A DNA stretch of 64,000 bases from Cellulomonas sp. URHE0023 (lineage in GTDB: Bacteria; Actinomycetota; Actinomycetes; Actinomycetales; Cellulomonadaceae): the NCBI RefSeq assembly GCF_000688475.1, contig NZ_JIAN01000009.1, positions 62,001 through 126,000 on the forward strand. Reading direction: 5' to 3'. Positions 8,321-16,757 of the stretch are shown here, in pieces (the first letter of the stretch is position 1; each line of letters begins with the position of its first letter). The notes beneath the pieces are model-generated. The model saw only the letters and a program-made list of their open reading frames with translations. It was not told the origin of the DNA and did not search any database. A program made the position numbers and the translations under genes.

Positions 8321-9745
8321 TCAGGGTGTCTCGTCGGCTGGCCGTGCGAGCCCTTTGCGTTTCTGCTCGCCCCACTCGGTCTTGCCTCGGAAGATGTCGA
8401 AGTACCCCATGAACCGCCACCAGTTGTGCAGCTGATGAAAGCCGAAGCTCTCGATGACGGTGTACGACAACAACCGCCCGACGTCCCTGCGCCTCTCGTA
8501 CCGCCCGTAGCCGATCAGCTCGATCGCCAGGGCGGCAGTCGAGAGGACCACGCCCATGCCGACAGACACGGCGAGGAATGACGCGATGTATCCGGTCGAG
8601 ACGGCGCCGATCGCCCACAGCACGACGCTGACCCCAAGTCCGAGCAGCGCGAAGAGCGGGCTGAGGAACTCGAACACCGCGAAGTACACGGCTGCGACGA
8701 GGCCGATCGGACCGTACTTGGGGTTGCCGATCATGACCCGGTGCCTTCTGAGCGACTCGAACAGACCGCGCTGCCAGCGACGTCGCTGCTTGCCCAACGT
8801 CGCGAGATCCTCCGGGACCTCCGTCCAGCACACCGCGTCGTCGACGAAGACGACCTTGTACGGTTCGCCGCGGTCTCGTAGGTGCCGGTGCAGGCGCAAC
8901 GTCAGCTCGAGATCTTCGCCGACCGTGTCGGTCCACAGCCCTCCGACCGTCTGCAGCAGTGCACGGTCGTAGATGCCGAAGGCGCCGCTGATCAGTCCCA
9001 GCGCGCGCAGACGACTCCACCCGATGCGGGAGACGAGGAACGCGCGGATGTACTCCAACGTCTGGATGGTCGCCAGGCGGCTCTTGCCGAGCCGCACGTC
9101 GAGCACCTGGCCATGGTCGATCCGGCACCCGTTCGCCGCGCGCACGGTCCCGCCCGCCGCGATCACGTTCTCGGGGTCGTCCAGCAGAGGCTTGGCGATG
9201 CGCAAGAGCGCGTCGTGCTCAAGCAACGAGTCGGCGTCGATCATGCAGACGTACGGGTACCGGGCTGCGTTGACTCCCGCGTTGACCGCGTCGGAGCGGC
9301 CCGCGTTCTCCTTGTCGAGCACCAGCAGGTTCGGGTGCGGCCGCGAGGCGTACGCGACCCTGATGGTCGCTGTCGCGATGCCCTCCCGGACCGCTTGACG
9401 CACCGGCACCATGTCGAACGCCTTGACCAACGCAGCGATGGTGCCGTCCGTCGACCCGTCGTTGACGACCACGACCTCGTGCTTGGGGTAGCGCAGCGCG
9501 AGCAGCGACCGGACGCTCTCGACGATCCCTGCTTCCTCGTTGTACGCGGGGATGAGCAACGAGATGCCGGGCGTGAGCGGTGAGGCGAACGCCTCGTCGA
9601 GACCGAGGTAGCGGCGGCGCCACAGCGACTGCCGCAGGTCGTTCCACGCGAGGCCGGTGAGCAGCAGGTACAGGATGTCGAGCGCAACGAAGTAGACGAA
9701 CGACACCACCGAGAACGCGACGAGCGCGACTTCTACGGGGTTCAC
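8321..9745 (-). CDS. Membrane processive glycosyltransferase, family 2
   Basis: This 474-aa membrane GT2 is of the cellulose synthase/hyaluronan synthase/PgaC type, which polymerises an exopolysaccharide and moves it across the membrane. An N-terminal TM pair (about 5-30) precedes the catalytic domain. It carries the full motif set: VVVVNDGSTDGT (UDP binding), MIDADS (DXD-type), TVGEDLELT (catalytic Asp) and QRRRWQRG (QXXRW). At least three further TM helices follow (about 340-440). There is no PilZ domain, so c-di-GMP control would have to be indirect. It is the last gene of an operon with a histidine kinase, response regulator and HEAT-repeat protein, and its start overlaps the HEAT gene stop by 4 nt. 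The sugar polymerised is unknown. Confidence 0.92.
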   Translation of the reverse strand: MNPVEVALVAFSVVSFVYFVALDILYLLLTGLAWNDLRQSLWRRRYLGLDEAFASPLTPGISLLIPAYNEEAGIVESVRSLLALRYPKHEVVVVNDGSTDGTIAALVKAFDMVPVRQAVREGIATATIRVAYASRPHPNLLVLDKENAGRSDAVNAGVNAARYPYVCMIDADSLLEHDALLRIAKPLLDDPENVIAAGGTVRAANGCRIDHGQVLDVRLGKSRLATIQTLEYIRAFLVSRIGWSRLRALGLISGAFGIYDRALLQTVGGLWTDTVGEDLELTLRLHRHLRDRGEPYKVVFVDDAVCWTEVPEDLATLGKQRRRWQRGLFESLRRHRVMIGNPKYGPIGLVAAVYFAVFEFLSPLFALLGLGVSVVLWAIGAVSTGYIASFLAVSVGMGVVLSTAALAIELIGYGRYERRRDVGRLLSYTVIESFGFHQLHNWWRFMGYFDIFRGKTEWGEQKRKGLARPADETP

Positions 9746-10746
9746 AGATCGAGCCGATCTGCCGCCTCGCGCAGGTGGGGGCCCGCGTCTGGTTCCTCCG
9801 CCACGGTGAACACGAGCTCCGGGTCGATGCGGGCCAGCGCTCGAGCCGCCTCCGAGGCCGGGTCGAACACGTCGTGCCGGGCGACCTCGAGCAGCGCGGT
9901 CGTCGCCGACCGCCCGCCGATCTGCCCCAGCGCGGTCGCGGCCGCGGCCCGCACGAACGGCACCCGGTCCTCCAGCAGGACGATCAGGGCGTCCCGTCCC
10001 GTTGCTGCGCCGAGCCGACCGATCGCTGCGGCGGCGGTAGCCCGAACCTCCGAGGACGGGTCGCGCAACCGTGCCGGGAGCGCGTCGGCGTCCGTGGCGG
10101 ACCCGACGAGTCCGACGAGGTCGAGGGCGTACGAACGAAAGCGGGGGTCGGGGTGGTCGAGCAGCTTCAGCAGGTCGGGCACCGCCGGTGCGCCGATCTC
10201 CAGGAGGGCGGCACCAGCGACCGACCGCGGCACCCGCTGCCCGATCGCCGCGTCGATGAGCGGCTCGACGGCGGCGGTCGCGCCGAGCCGCCCGAGGCTC
10301 CTGGCCGCCGCCGCCCGAACATCCAGGCTGCGGTCCGCCATGGCATGCAGCAGGTCCGGCACCGAGCGCTGCGAGGCCATGTCCCCCAGCTCGAACGCGG
10401 CCTGCACCCTGCGCCGCACACGCCGGCTCCGCAGCTGACGGCGCATGTGGTCCACGGCGCCGGACGCCTCGAAGTACGCGCCGATCCTGTCCTCGGCCTC
10501 ACCGCGCAGGAGCCGCGAGTAGTGCGCCAACAGCTCGGCGAACACCCGCGCTTCCGTGCCGGTCAGGACAGGAGCCTCCGCCACCTCCGGGTCGTCCACG
10601 AGGTCGATCGCCGCAGGCCGCAAGCGGTCGGCCACCTCACGCAGACGATCCACGCGTGCCCGGGCCCGACCGCGGTCGACGATCAAGACCAGCACCAGCA
10701 CCACACCCGCGAGAGCGAGCACAAGGACGCCGGCGGCGAGGGTCAC
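9742..10746 (-). CDS. Membrane-anchored HEAT-repeat protein
   Basis: This is a 334-aa protein with one N-terminal TM helix (about residues 2-23, followed by Arg-rich RGRARARVDRLR, so the rest is cytoplasmic). From about residue 105 it consists of HEAT/PBS-lyase-type repeats with recurring patterns such as VRAAAARSLGRLG, VRATAAAAIGRLG and VRAAAATALGQIG at about 30-residue spacing. No catalytic residues are visible, so it is probably a scaffold. It is coupled to the glycosyltransferase by a 4-nt overlap and lies 8 nt after the response regulator. A role linking signalling to the synthase at the membrane is inference from context. I know no named family for it. Confidence 0.85.
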   Translation of the reverse strand: MTLAAGVLVLALAGVVLVLVLIVDRGRARARVDRLREVADRLRPAAIDLVDDPEVAEAPVLTGTEARVFAELLAHYSRLLRGEAEDRIGAYFEASGAVDHMRRQLRSRRVRRRVQAAFELGDMASQRSVPDLLHAMADRSLDVRAAAARSLGRLGATAAVEPLIDAAIGQRVPRSVAGAALLEIGAPAVPDLLKLLDHPDPRFRSYALDLVGLVGSATDADALPARLRDPSSEVRATAAAAIGRLGAATGRDALIVLLEDRVPFVRAAAATALGQIGGRSATTALLEVARHDVFDPASEAARALARIDPELVFTVAEEPDAGPHLREAADRLDL

Positions 10747-10754
10747 GTGCGCGC

Positions 10755-11147
10755 CTACCTGCGGCCGAGGATGGCCTGCACCCGCGAGCGCAGCTCTTGC
10801 GGGCTGAACGGCTTGCGCACGTAGTCGTCGGCCCCGGCGTCGAAGCCTCGCTGGACGTCCCCGTCCTGGACCTTGGCGGTCAACAAGATGACCGGGACGC
10901 GCTTGGTCGCCTCGTCGGCGCGAAGGGCACGGGTCACCTCGAAACCGTCGAACTTGGGCATCCGCACGTCCAGGACGGCCAGGTCGGGGACCTGCTTGCG
11001 GGCCGCCTCGATCGCTTCCTCGCCGTCTCTGGCCTTGATGACCGTGTACCCGGAGCGTTCCAGGCGGAACGCGACGAGCTGCAGGATGTCCTCATCGTCG
11101 TCGGCGATCAGGATGACCTGCTTCGGTGCCGAGTCCTCGGCGCTCAT
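10755..11147 (-). CDS. Single-domain response regulator (REC only)
   Basis: This 130-aa protein is a stand-alone receiver domain. The acidic pocket is ADDDEDIL (about 15-22), the phosphoacceptor Asp is in LAVLDVRMPKFDG (about 60), the conserved Thr is in VILLTAK and the Lys is in YVRKPFSP. There is no output domain, so it must signal by protein contact, like CheY or Spo0F. Its start overlaps the stop of the histidine kinase by 4 nt, which identifies the cognate pair. The next gene is the HEAT-repeat protein, a plausible but untested binding partner. Confidence 0.93.
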   Translation of the reverse strand: MSAEDSAPKQVILIADDDEDILQLVAFRLERSGYTVIKARDGEEAIEAARKQVPDLAVLDVRMPKFDGFEVTRALRADEATKRVPVILLTAKVQDGDVQRGFDAGADDYVRKPFSPQELRSRVQAILGRR

Positions 11148-13255
11148 GTGTACACCTCTTTGTCGTGTAGAGAGGTCGGGCGGTTCGGCAGATCGACGGT
11201 GAACGTCGTGCCGCTTCCCTCGATGCTGGACACCGCGATCGTGCCGTCGTGGACCTCCACGATGGACTTCACGATGCTCAGCCCGAGCCCTGTCCCGTCG
11301 ACGGCGCCCACGGTCGAGGCTCGGAAGAACTTCTCGAACAGCCGGTCGTGCTCCGCTTCCGGTATGCCGACACCGGTGTCGGTGACGGTGACGTTCACAC
11401 CGTCGACCGCCCCGGCCAGGGTCACCGTCACGGTGCCGCCTGGCGGTGTGAACTTCACCGCGTTCGAGATCAGGTTGTCGAACATCTGGGTCAGACGGGT
11501 GTGGTCGGCGAACATCGGCTCGACGGTGTCCGGTGCGACGAGCTCGACCGTCACCTGACCGTCCTCCGCTCTCGGGCGGGCGGCCGTGACGCTCGCAGAG
11601 GCGACCTCCAGCAGGTCGATCCAGGTGCGTTCCAGCGACAGCTTTCCTGCGTCGACCTTGGCGGCGAACAAGATGTCGTCGATGATCCGGTTCAGGCGGC
11701 GGGAGTTGCGGGAGATGACGCCCACGAACTCCTTCTGCTCGTCGTTGAGCTCACCGAACTCGTCATCCAGCAGCATCTCGGCGTACCCGCCGATCGACGT
11801 CAGCGGCGTGCGCAGCTCGTGCGAGACCGAGCTCACCAGCTGGTCCTTCATGCGGTCCAGCTCGAGCAGCTGTGCGTTCTGCTCGGCGAGGCTGTCGGTT
11901 GCCGCGCGCTGCACCGCGAGCAGGTCCGCGCGCTCCAACGCGAGGGAGAGAGCGCGCGCGACGGTGTCGAGGACGTCGAACGCGCCCTGCTCGATCGTCG
12001 GTTCCGCGTCGGCGACCACGTTGGCGACCACCCGGCCGTCGACCTCGACCGCAGCCGTGTAGAGCTCGGGCTCGTCGGGGAGCTCGACGCTCGCCTCGAG
12101 CACCCGCGCGTCACCTCCGGGGACGAGCCGGAACGCCGCGCGCTCGGCGGACGCGAAGAGCTCCTCACGGCCCTCGTTGACGAGAAGCTCGGAGCCGAGC
12201 TGGCTGAGCGTGGATCCGCGGTCGGCCGCACGCAAGGTCCGCCCGACCAGGTCCACGAACCGGATGATGACCAGCCCCGCGACCGCGACCAGGGCGACGA
12301 GGGTGAGCCAGACGTACCTGGTGTTGCCCGTCAGCGCCTGGATGGCGAGGACGAGGACCGGGATCAGGCTGATCAGGTACAGCGTGACGACCCGGCGCAC
12401 GCTGTACCGCGTCGGGGTGGGCCCACTGGGCTCGGCGGTCATCACGGTCATCGACGGATGCAGCCCGGCGAGACCGATGCTCGCCACACCGGCGAGCAGC
12501 AACGCGTCCGCAAGGCCGCGGCCTTCCCCTGCCGATGTGAACAGGCCGCGCGCGCTGTAGAGGAAGTCGCCCAGAAGGACGAACGACAGGCCGAGGGTGA
12601 GCATCCGCAGCGACACCGGCCGCGAGTTCACGAAGAGCAGGAACCGGAAGGCGACGGCGACGAGCAGCACGTCAGCCAGCGGGTAGGCGCTGGCGACGAT
12701 CACTCCCGCCAGGGTCAGGTCCTCGTTCTCTGCGACCTGGCTGGCGACCACCAGGCTCGCGAAGAGCGTCGCGTTGATGGTGATGATCCCGGCGTCGATG
12801 AACGTGCCTCGTTCACCCTCGCGCGCCCGTGCCCTGCTCGCGACGAGCAACCCGCCGGCGTACATGGGGTACGCCAGGAGGTAGAAGACGTCCGGGCTGG
12901 ACGGGAACGGGTAGGTGCCCCTGGCCTGGTGGATCCCGAACAGCAGGTCCCCGACGGTCGTGGCCGCGATTCCGCCGGCGATGAGAAGCCATGCCAGCGG
13001 CTTGCGTGGCCGGTACCGGAACACGCCGTACAGGACCATGCTCAAGGCGAGGAGGTCGACCGCCAGGTACAGCACCACGGCGTGCAGGACGACGTACGAG
13101 TCGGGCACCACCAGGAACGCGGCCAGGACGGCGGTCGCGCACCACGCACCCCTGCGCCACAGGCGTGCGTCCGCGCTGCTCACGGCCGCAACGGGCCCAG
13201 GGTCAAGCGTTGCTCGAGCCACGGTCCGATGCTCCCACGGTGCGGGCGGGAGCAC
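11144..13255 (-). CDS. Multi-TM sensor histidine kinase
   Basis: This protein is about 703 aa. An N-terminal region of roughly 9-10 TM helices (about 35-335) has no extracellular domain of size. A GAF-like segment follows (about 350-445), then a coiled linker and the HisKA domain with H-box SSVSHELRTPL. The HATPase domain shows the N box DNLISNAVKF, the G1 box DTGVGIP, the F box FEKFF and the G2 box GTGLGLSIV. It is therefore a complete kinase. The GTG at 13,255 is the longest start; another GTG at 13,222 has GGAG upstream and may be correct. It is the first gene of the HK-RR-HEAT-GT2 operon. The membrane part resembles sensors of membrane or lipid state, but the ligand is unknown. Confidence 0.91.
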   Translation of the reverse strand: MLPPAPWEHRTVARATLDPGPVAAVSSADARLWRRGAWCATAVLAAFLVVPDSYVVLHAVVLYLAVDLLALSMVLYGVFRYRPRKPLAWLLIAGGIAATTVGDLLFGIHQARGTYPFPSSPDVFYLLAYPMYAGGLLVASRARAREGERGTFIDAGIITINATLFASLVVASQVAENEDLTLAGVIVASAYPLADVLLVAVAFRFLLFVNSRPVSLRMLTLGLSFVLLGDFLYSARGLFTSAGEGRGLADALLLAGVASIGLAGLHPSMTVMTAEPSGPTPTRYSVRRVVTLYLISLIPVLVLAIQALTGNTRYVWLTLVALVAVAGLVIIRFVDLVGRTLRAADRGSTLSQLGSELLVNEGREELFASAERAAFRLVPGGDARVLEASVELPDEPELYTAAVEVDGRVVANVVADAEPTIEQGAFDVLDTVARALSLALERADLLAVQRAATDSLAEQNAQLLELDRMKDQLVSSVSHELRTPLTSIGGYAEMLLDDEFGELNDEQKEFVGVISRNSRRLNRIIDDILFAAKVDAGKLSLERTWIDLLEVASASVTAARPRAEDGQVTVELVAPDTVEPMFADHTRLTQMFDNLISNAVKFTPPGGTVTVTLAGAVDGVNVTVTDTGVGIPEAEHDRLFEKFFRASTVGAVDGTGLGLSIVKSIVEVHDGTIAVSSIEGSGTTFTVDLPNRPTSLHDKEVYT

Positions 13256-13303
13256 CTCGTGTTCCGGCCCGCCGAGCCTCCGCGGGTCGCGAAGCCCCGG
13301 GCG

Positions 13304-14734
13304 CTACTGCAGCACCGGTGCGAGTGCCCCGATCAGAGCATGGCTGTTCGAGTCCTGGCTGATCTCCCACGCCATGGCGCCGCGCAGGTGCAGCGCCTTG
13401 ATGAGCTTGGTCCGCTCGCCGATCGACCGCGGGCTGGAGTACGCGACGACTGTCGGGACGGTCGCGGGCCCGGTGGTCAGGTTCGGGTGGACGGCCGCAG
13501 GGTTGAACAAGTACGGCTCACCGGCCAGGGCGTTCCAGTAGACGGTGTAGCCGGCCCCACCGGTGACCCCGGCCGCGTCCACGTACCCGCCCTCGTCGAC
13601 GAGCGCGTGGTAGCTCGGCTGGGGTGTCACGTCCACGGTCAACGAGTTCGAGTCCGTGCCGGTGTTGTCGAACGGTGTGTAGAGCCCGTGGTTGGCGGTC
13701 CCCGTGCGCAGGTACTGCTGGGCGTAGAACGGCACCCCGACGACGATCTTGTTCGCCGGGACGCCGTTGAGGAGGTACCAGGCGACCGTGCCGCTGGTGT
13801 TCCACGTCAGGTCCTTGGCGTGCGGATCGCGCGGGTCCGGCGTGAACAGCGTGTTCGGCGACGCCTTCGGACCGCTGGGCACGTTGAAGTCGTACGTCAT
13901 CACGTTGTCCCAGTCGAAGTACTTCGTGATCTCCTTCAGCTCGTAGTACGTCGTCGAGCTCTTCGCCGCCGGGAGCGCCGCGGTGAGCAGGTAGTGCTTG
14001 CCGGTGGTCGCGCCGTACGCGTCGAGCTGGGCGCGGAACTCGGCCGCCAGGAGCGTCGCGTTGTGCCGGTCGGCCGGGCCCACGTCGACGTTCCCGCCGG
14101 CCACCTGGGTCGGGTACTCCCAGTCCAGGTCGATGCCGTCGAACAGGCCGGCCGCGGCGCCCGCTCCCCCGGCGCCCTCGGGCCAGCCGCCGCCCGGCAG
14201 GTTGCCCTTGATGAACGTGTCGATGCAGGACGCGACGAACGACTGCCGCAGCTCCGGAGTGGAGGCGAGCGTGGAGAACCAGGTCGACTTGGTCCAGCCG
14301 CCGAGCGAGATCTCGACCTTGAGGCTCGGGTTCGCGGCCTTGAGCTTGCGGAGCTGGTTGAAGTTGCCGAACAGGTGCTGGTCGGGGTTGCTCGGGTCGT
14401 CCGCGACGCCGTCGACCGTGTTGTCTCCTGTCCAGTACACCTGCTGGTAGTCGGCCCACGGGTCGAGGACGTTGCAGCTCGCGGTTCCCGTGGCCGGGTC
14501 GAAACCGGGGACCCCGAAGGCGTACTGGATGACGTTCAGCTGGGTGACCGGGATGTCCTTCACGAAGTAGCCCCGCCCGTAGACGTCCCAGTCGGCGAAG
14601 TAGGCCGACACCACCTTGCTCGGGACGTCGGGCGACGGCTTCGGGGAGGCCTGTGCAGGCAGCGGCGCGAGCAGTGCCACGCTCACACCGAGTGCAGCCA
14701 CGGTGGACACGGACAACCGGCGGGAACGGCGCAT
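13304..14734 (-). CDS. Secreted GH18 chitinase
   Basis: This is an endo-type chitin hydrolase, 476 aa from the start used here. The signal peptide is MRRSRRLSVSTVAALGV with cleavage near PAQASP. The GH18 barrel begins at KVVSAYFADWDVYGRGY and carries the catalytic DXXDXDXE motif as FDGIDLDWEYP. The SLGGW strand motif and the late MAWEISQDS, typical of the last beta strand, are present. No carbohydrate-binding module is attached, unlike many actinobacterial chitinases. An upstream in-frame ATG at 14,785 would add 17 residues before a good signal peptide and is less likely. The protein ends just before the histidine kinase operon, in the same orientation. Confidence 0.94.
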   Translation of the reverse strand: MRRSRRLSVSTVAALGVSVALLAPLPAQASPKPSPDVPSKVVSAYFADWDVYGRGYFVKDIPVTQLNVIQYAFGVPGFDPATGTASCNVLDPWADYQQVYWTGDNTVDGVADDPSNPDQHLFGNFNQLRKLKAANPSLKVEISLGGWTKSTWFSTLASTPELRQSFVASCIDTFIKGNLPGGGWPEGAGGAGAAAGLFDGIDLDWEYPTQVAGGNVDVGPADRHNATLLAAEFRAQLDAYGATTGKHYLLTAALPAAKSSTTYYELKEITKYFDWDNVMTYDFNVPSGPKASPNTLFTPDPRDPHAKDLTWNTSGTVAWYLLNGVPANKIVVGVPFYAQQYLRTGTANHGLYTPFDNTGTDSNSLTVDVTPQPSYHALVDEGGYVDAAGVTGGAGYTVYWNALAGEPYLFNPAAVHPNLTTGPATVPTVVAYSSPRSIGERTKLIKALHLRGAMAWEISQDSNSHALIGALAPVLQ

Positions 14735-14858
14735 GAGGCTCTCCCAGACACTTCTGGTCGGTGGATAAGTAAGTACTCCTACCAAATAGCGGCAACCCCC
14801 ACCCTATTGCCCGACGTCCGATCCGCGTCAAGAGTCCGGATCGTCCAGGTCCGGCCGC

Positions 14859-15659
14859 TCAACCGCCGGTGAGCGAGAAGTGCTGGTAGTCCACCGGGCT
14901 CGCCCACGCACCGCCCCAGGACCAGCCGATGGTCTCGAAGGCCTGGACCACGGCGTCCCCCGGTTGGATCACCCCGGGACCGCTCGCCCGGTCCGCGAAG
15001 GGTCGGCCCTCGCGCGGGTAGACCGACCGACCGAGGACGTACGGGTTCTCGACAGGGTTCAGGTCGATCGCCCGCCCGTACGCGTGCTGCGACCACTCGG
15101 TGCCGCCCGTGATGGCCCGACAGTTGAACGCCGACGTGTTGTCCGCCGCCATCGACGCGTCGTCACTCCCGCCGAAGTCGTCGACCAGCCGCATCGACCG
15201 GACCGGGTAGCCGGCCTCGAAGAGGATCCGGAACACCGAGGCCACGTCGTCGGCGACGTCCGCGTGCACCACCAGCTCGCCCTGGGCGACCTCCCCGGCC
15301 GAGAACCCGTGGTGGGTGACCGTCACGTACCGCAGGTCGGCAAGGTCGACGGGGCAGCCGGGATGCCACGACGGCGACATCCGGCTGGCGAGCTCAGGAG
15401 TGATCGCGCTGACGGTGGACGTGAACGCAGGGGCGGGCGGCGGCGCCGTCACGCTCAGTTCGGGCGCCGGGACGGGCTCGCTCGCCCGCGCCGCGGGGCT
15501 CGGCGGGGGCACCTTCGTCGGTTGCCGCGAGCCCAGCGGAGTCTCGTTCGCCGGCGTCCCGTTCGCCGGCTCACTGGCGACCGTGGTGCTCTCCGTCGGG
15601 CCGCACGCGGCGAGCAGGCACACCGCGAGTACCGCCACACCCCGTCCGAGACCGCTCAC
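14859..15659 (-). CDS. M15-family D,D-carboxypeptidase-like lipoprotein
   Basis: This 266-aa exported lipoprotein carries a C-terminal M15/VanY-like (extensin-like) peptidase domain. From the GTG at 15,659 the protein begins with a lipoprotein signal, lipobox LLAAC at about residues 14-18, followed by a Pro/Ser/Thr-rich linker (about 20-90). The zinc site is visible in SQHAYGRAIDLNP (SXHXXGXAXD) and DYQHFS near the end. The frame is open 144 nt further upstream to an ATG, but that would overlap the divergent L,D-transpeptidase and bury the lipobox, so the GTG is preferred. It probably trims peptidoglycan stem peptides or crossbridges outside the membrane. It is divergent from another wall enzyme. 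Confidence 0.88.
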   Translation of the reverse strand: MSGLGRGVAVLAVCLLAACGPTESTTVASEPANGTPANETPLGSRQPTKVPPPSPAARASEPVPAPELSVTAPPPAPAFTSTVSAITPELASRMSPSWHPGCPVDLADLRYVTVTHHGFSAGEVAQGELVVHADVADDVASVFRILFEAGYPVRSMRLVDDFGGSDDASMAADNTSAFNCRAITGGTEWSQHAYGRAIDLNPVENPYVLGRSVYPREGRPFADRASGPGVIQPGDAVVQAFETIGWSWGGAWASPVDYQHFSLTGG

Positions 15660-15770
15660 GGGGCAACTCTGCCGCCAGTGCGCAGCTGCCGCGTCCTGAC
15701 CCCCGTCCGAACGACCGCTCTCGCTCGCCTGACCTTCGTAGGTCGCGCTGTGCGTGCGACGCTGGGACGC

Positions 15771-16694
15771 ATGAGGCACGGATCCGGACGAGCCTCGCGG
15801 CACCTCATCCTCGCGGGCGCCGTGGCGCTGGCGGTCGTCGCGGCGGGCTGCTCGACCAGCGGCGCGTCACCCCGCACGCCGACCGCGGCCCCCACGGTGC
15901 TCGTGCCGTCGACCATCGTGTCCGCCAAGGTCGCGGCCCCCGCCGTCCCCGACCCTCCGGCGCCACCCGCCGTCGACACGTCGGCCCTCGTGCAGATCAG
16001 CCCGTTGACCGTCGTCGCCGGCCTGCCCGGGATCGGTGACGCGACCCAGCGCCACGTCGGCGGCGCCTCCAGCGGACCCTGGCAGACCGTCACGCTGCTG
16101 CGGGACACGGTCGCGTTCGACGGGTACCGCCACCCAAGCGCCGTCGGGCTGATCCCCGGCGAGACCTTGGGCCAGGTGCCGACGGTCCTGCCGGTGCTCG
16201 ACGCCCGAGGCAACGGCTGGGTGCGCGTCATGGTCGCGACCCGCGGCGCGCTGCCGTCCCAGGACCGGAGCCAGGTCAACGGGCGCACCGCGTGGATCAA
16301 CGCAGCAGACACGCGCCCCTCGAGCACGACCTGGTCGATCCACGTCGACACGGCCGCACAGACCATCACCATCGACGACGGGACCGGACCGCAGGTGTAC
16401 CCCGTGCGGGCGACCGGCTCGGCGTCGACCCCGACGCCGGCAGGGATGTCGTTCATCGTCGGCCCGTTCTGGGACGAGCCCGGAACCTTCACGCCACGCG
16501 TGATCCTGCTGTCCTCGCAGTCCGAGACGATCGACCGCTGGGACCGCCCGACCGGGACGGCTGTGAGCGCGATCCACACGTCCTTGCTGAAGGGCTCCGG
16601 GCCCGTGTCGAACGGGTGCGTCCGCGTCAGCGACGAGGTGCTCGACGTCCTGTGGCACCGCGTGCCCGCAGGCACCGTCGTGACCGTGACCTGA
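15771..16694 (+). CDS. L,D-transpeptidase (YkuD-fold) lipoprotein
   Basis: This 307-aa lipoprotein has lipobox VVAAGC (about residues 22-27) and a Pro/Ala-rich linker. The C-terminal YkuD domain shows the catalytic signature IHTSLLKG...SNGCVRVS, with the Cys in SNGCVR. Such enzymes form 3-3 peptidoglycan crosslinks or attach proteins to the wall. The ATG at 15,771 was chosen because the frame is open back to 14,880 only through the shadow of the divergent M15 gene. The region between the two (15,660-15,770) holds both promoters. Two opposing wall-modifying enzymes in one locus suggests joint wall remodelling, which is inference. Confidence 0.92.
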   Translation: MRHGSGRASRHLILAGAVALAVVAAGCSTSGASPRTPTAAPTVLVPSTIVSAKVAAPAVPDPPAPPAVDTSALVQISPLTVVAGLPGIGDATQRHVGGASSGPWQTVTLLRDTVAFDGYRHPSAVGLIPGETLGQVPTVLPVLDARGNGWVRVMVATRGALPSQDRSQVNGRTAWINAADTRPSSTTWSIHVDTAAQTITIDDGTGPQVYPVRATGSASTPTPAGMSFIVGPFWDEPGTFTPRVILLSSQSETIDRWDRPTGTAVSAIHTSLLKGSGPVSNGCVRVSDEVLDVLWHRVPAGTVVTVT

Positions 16695-16757
16695 CCTCCG
16701 GCACGGGCGCCGCGTGTCGCCGGCGCCAGGCGTGGTACCGCCTGGGATGCTGCCTGC

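Noticed and set aside
14735..14790. Possible DasR operator upstream of the chitinase
   Set aside because: A CTTCTGGTCGGTGG stretch is only half similar; the palindromic TGGTCTAGACCA-type core is not present.
11249..14872. Plus-strand open frame of about 1200 codons
   Set aside because: It runs antisense to the histidine kinase and chitinase, both with full motif sets, and its composition is typical of high-GC antisense frames.
14880..15770. N-terminal extension of the L,D-transpeptidase frame
   Set aside because: It is antisense to the M15 lipoprotein; a lipoprotein signal begins exactly at the ATG 15,771.
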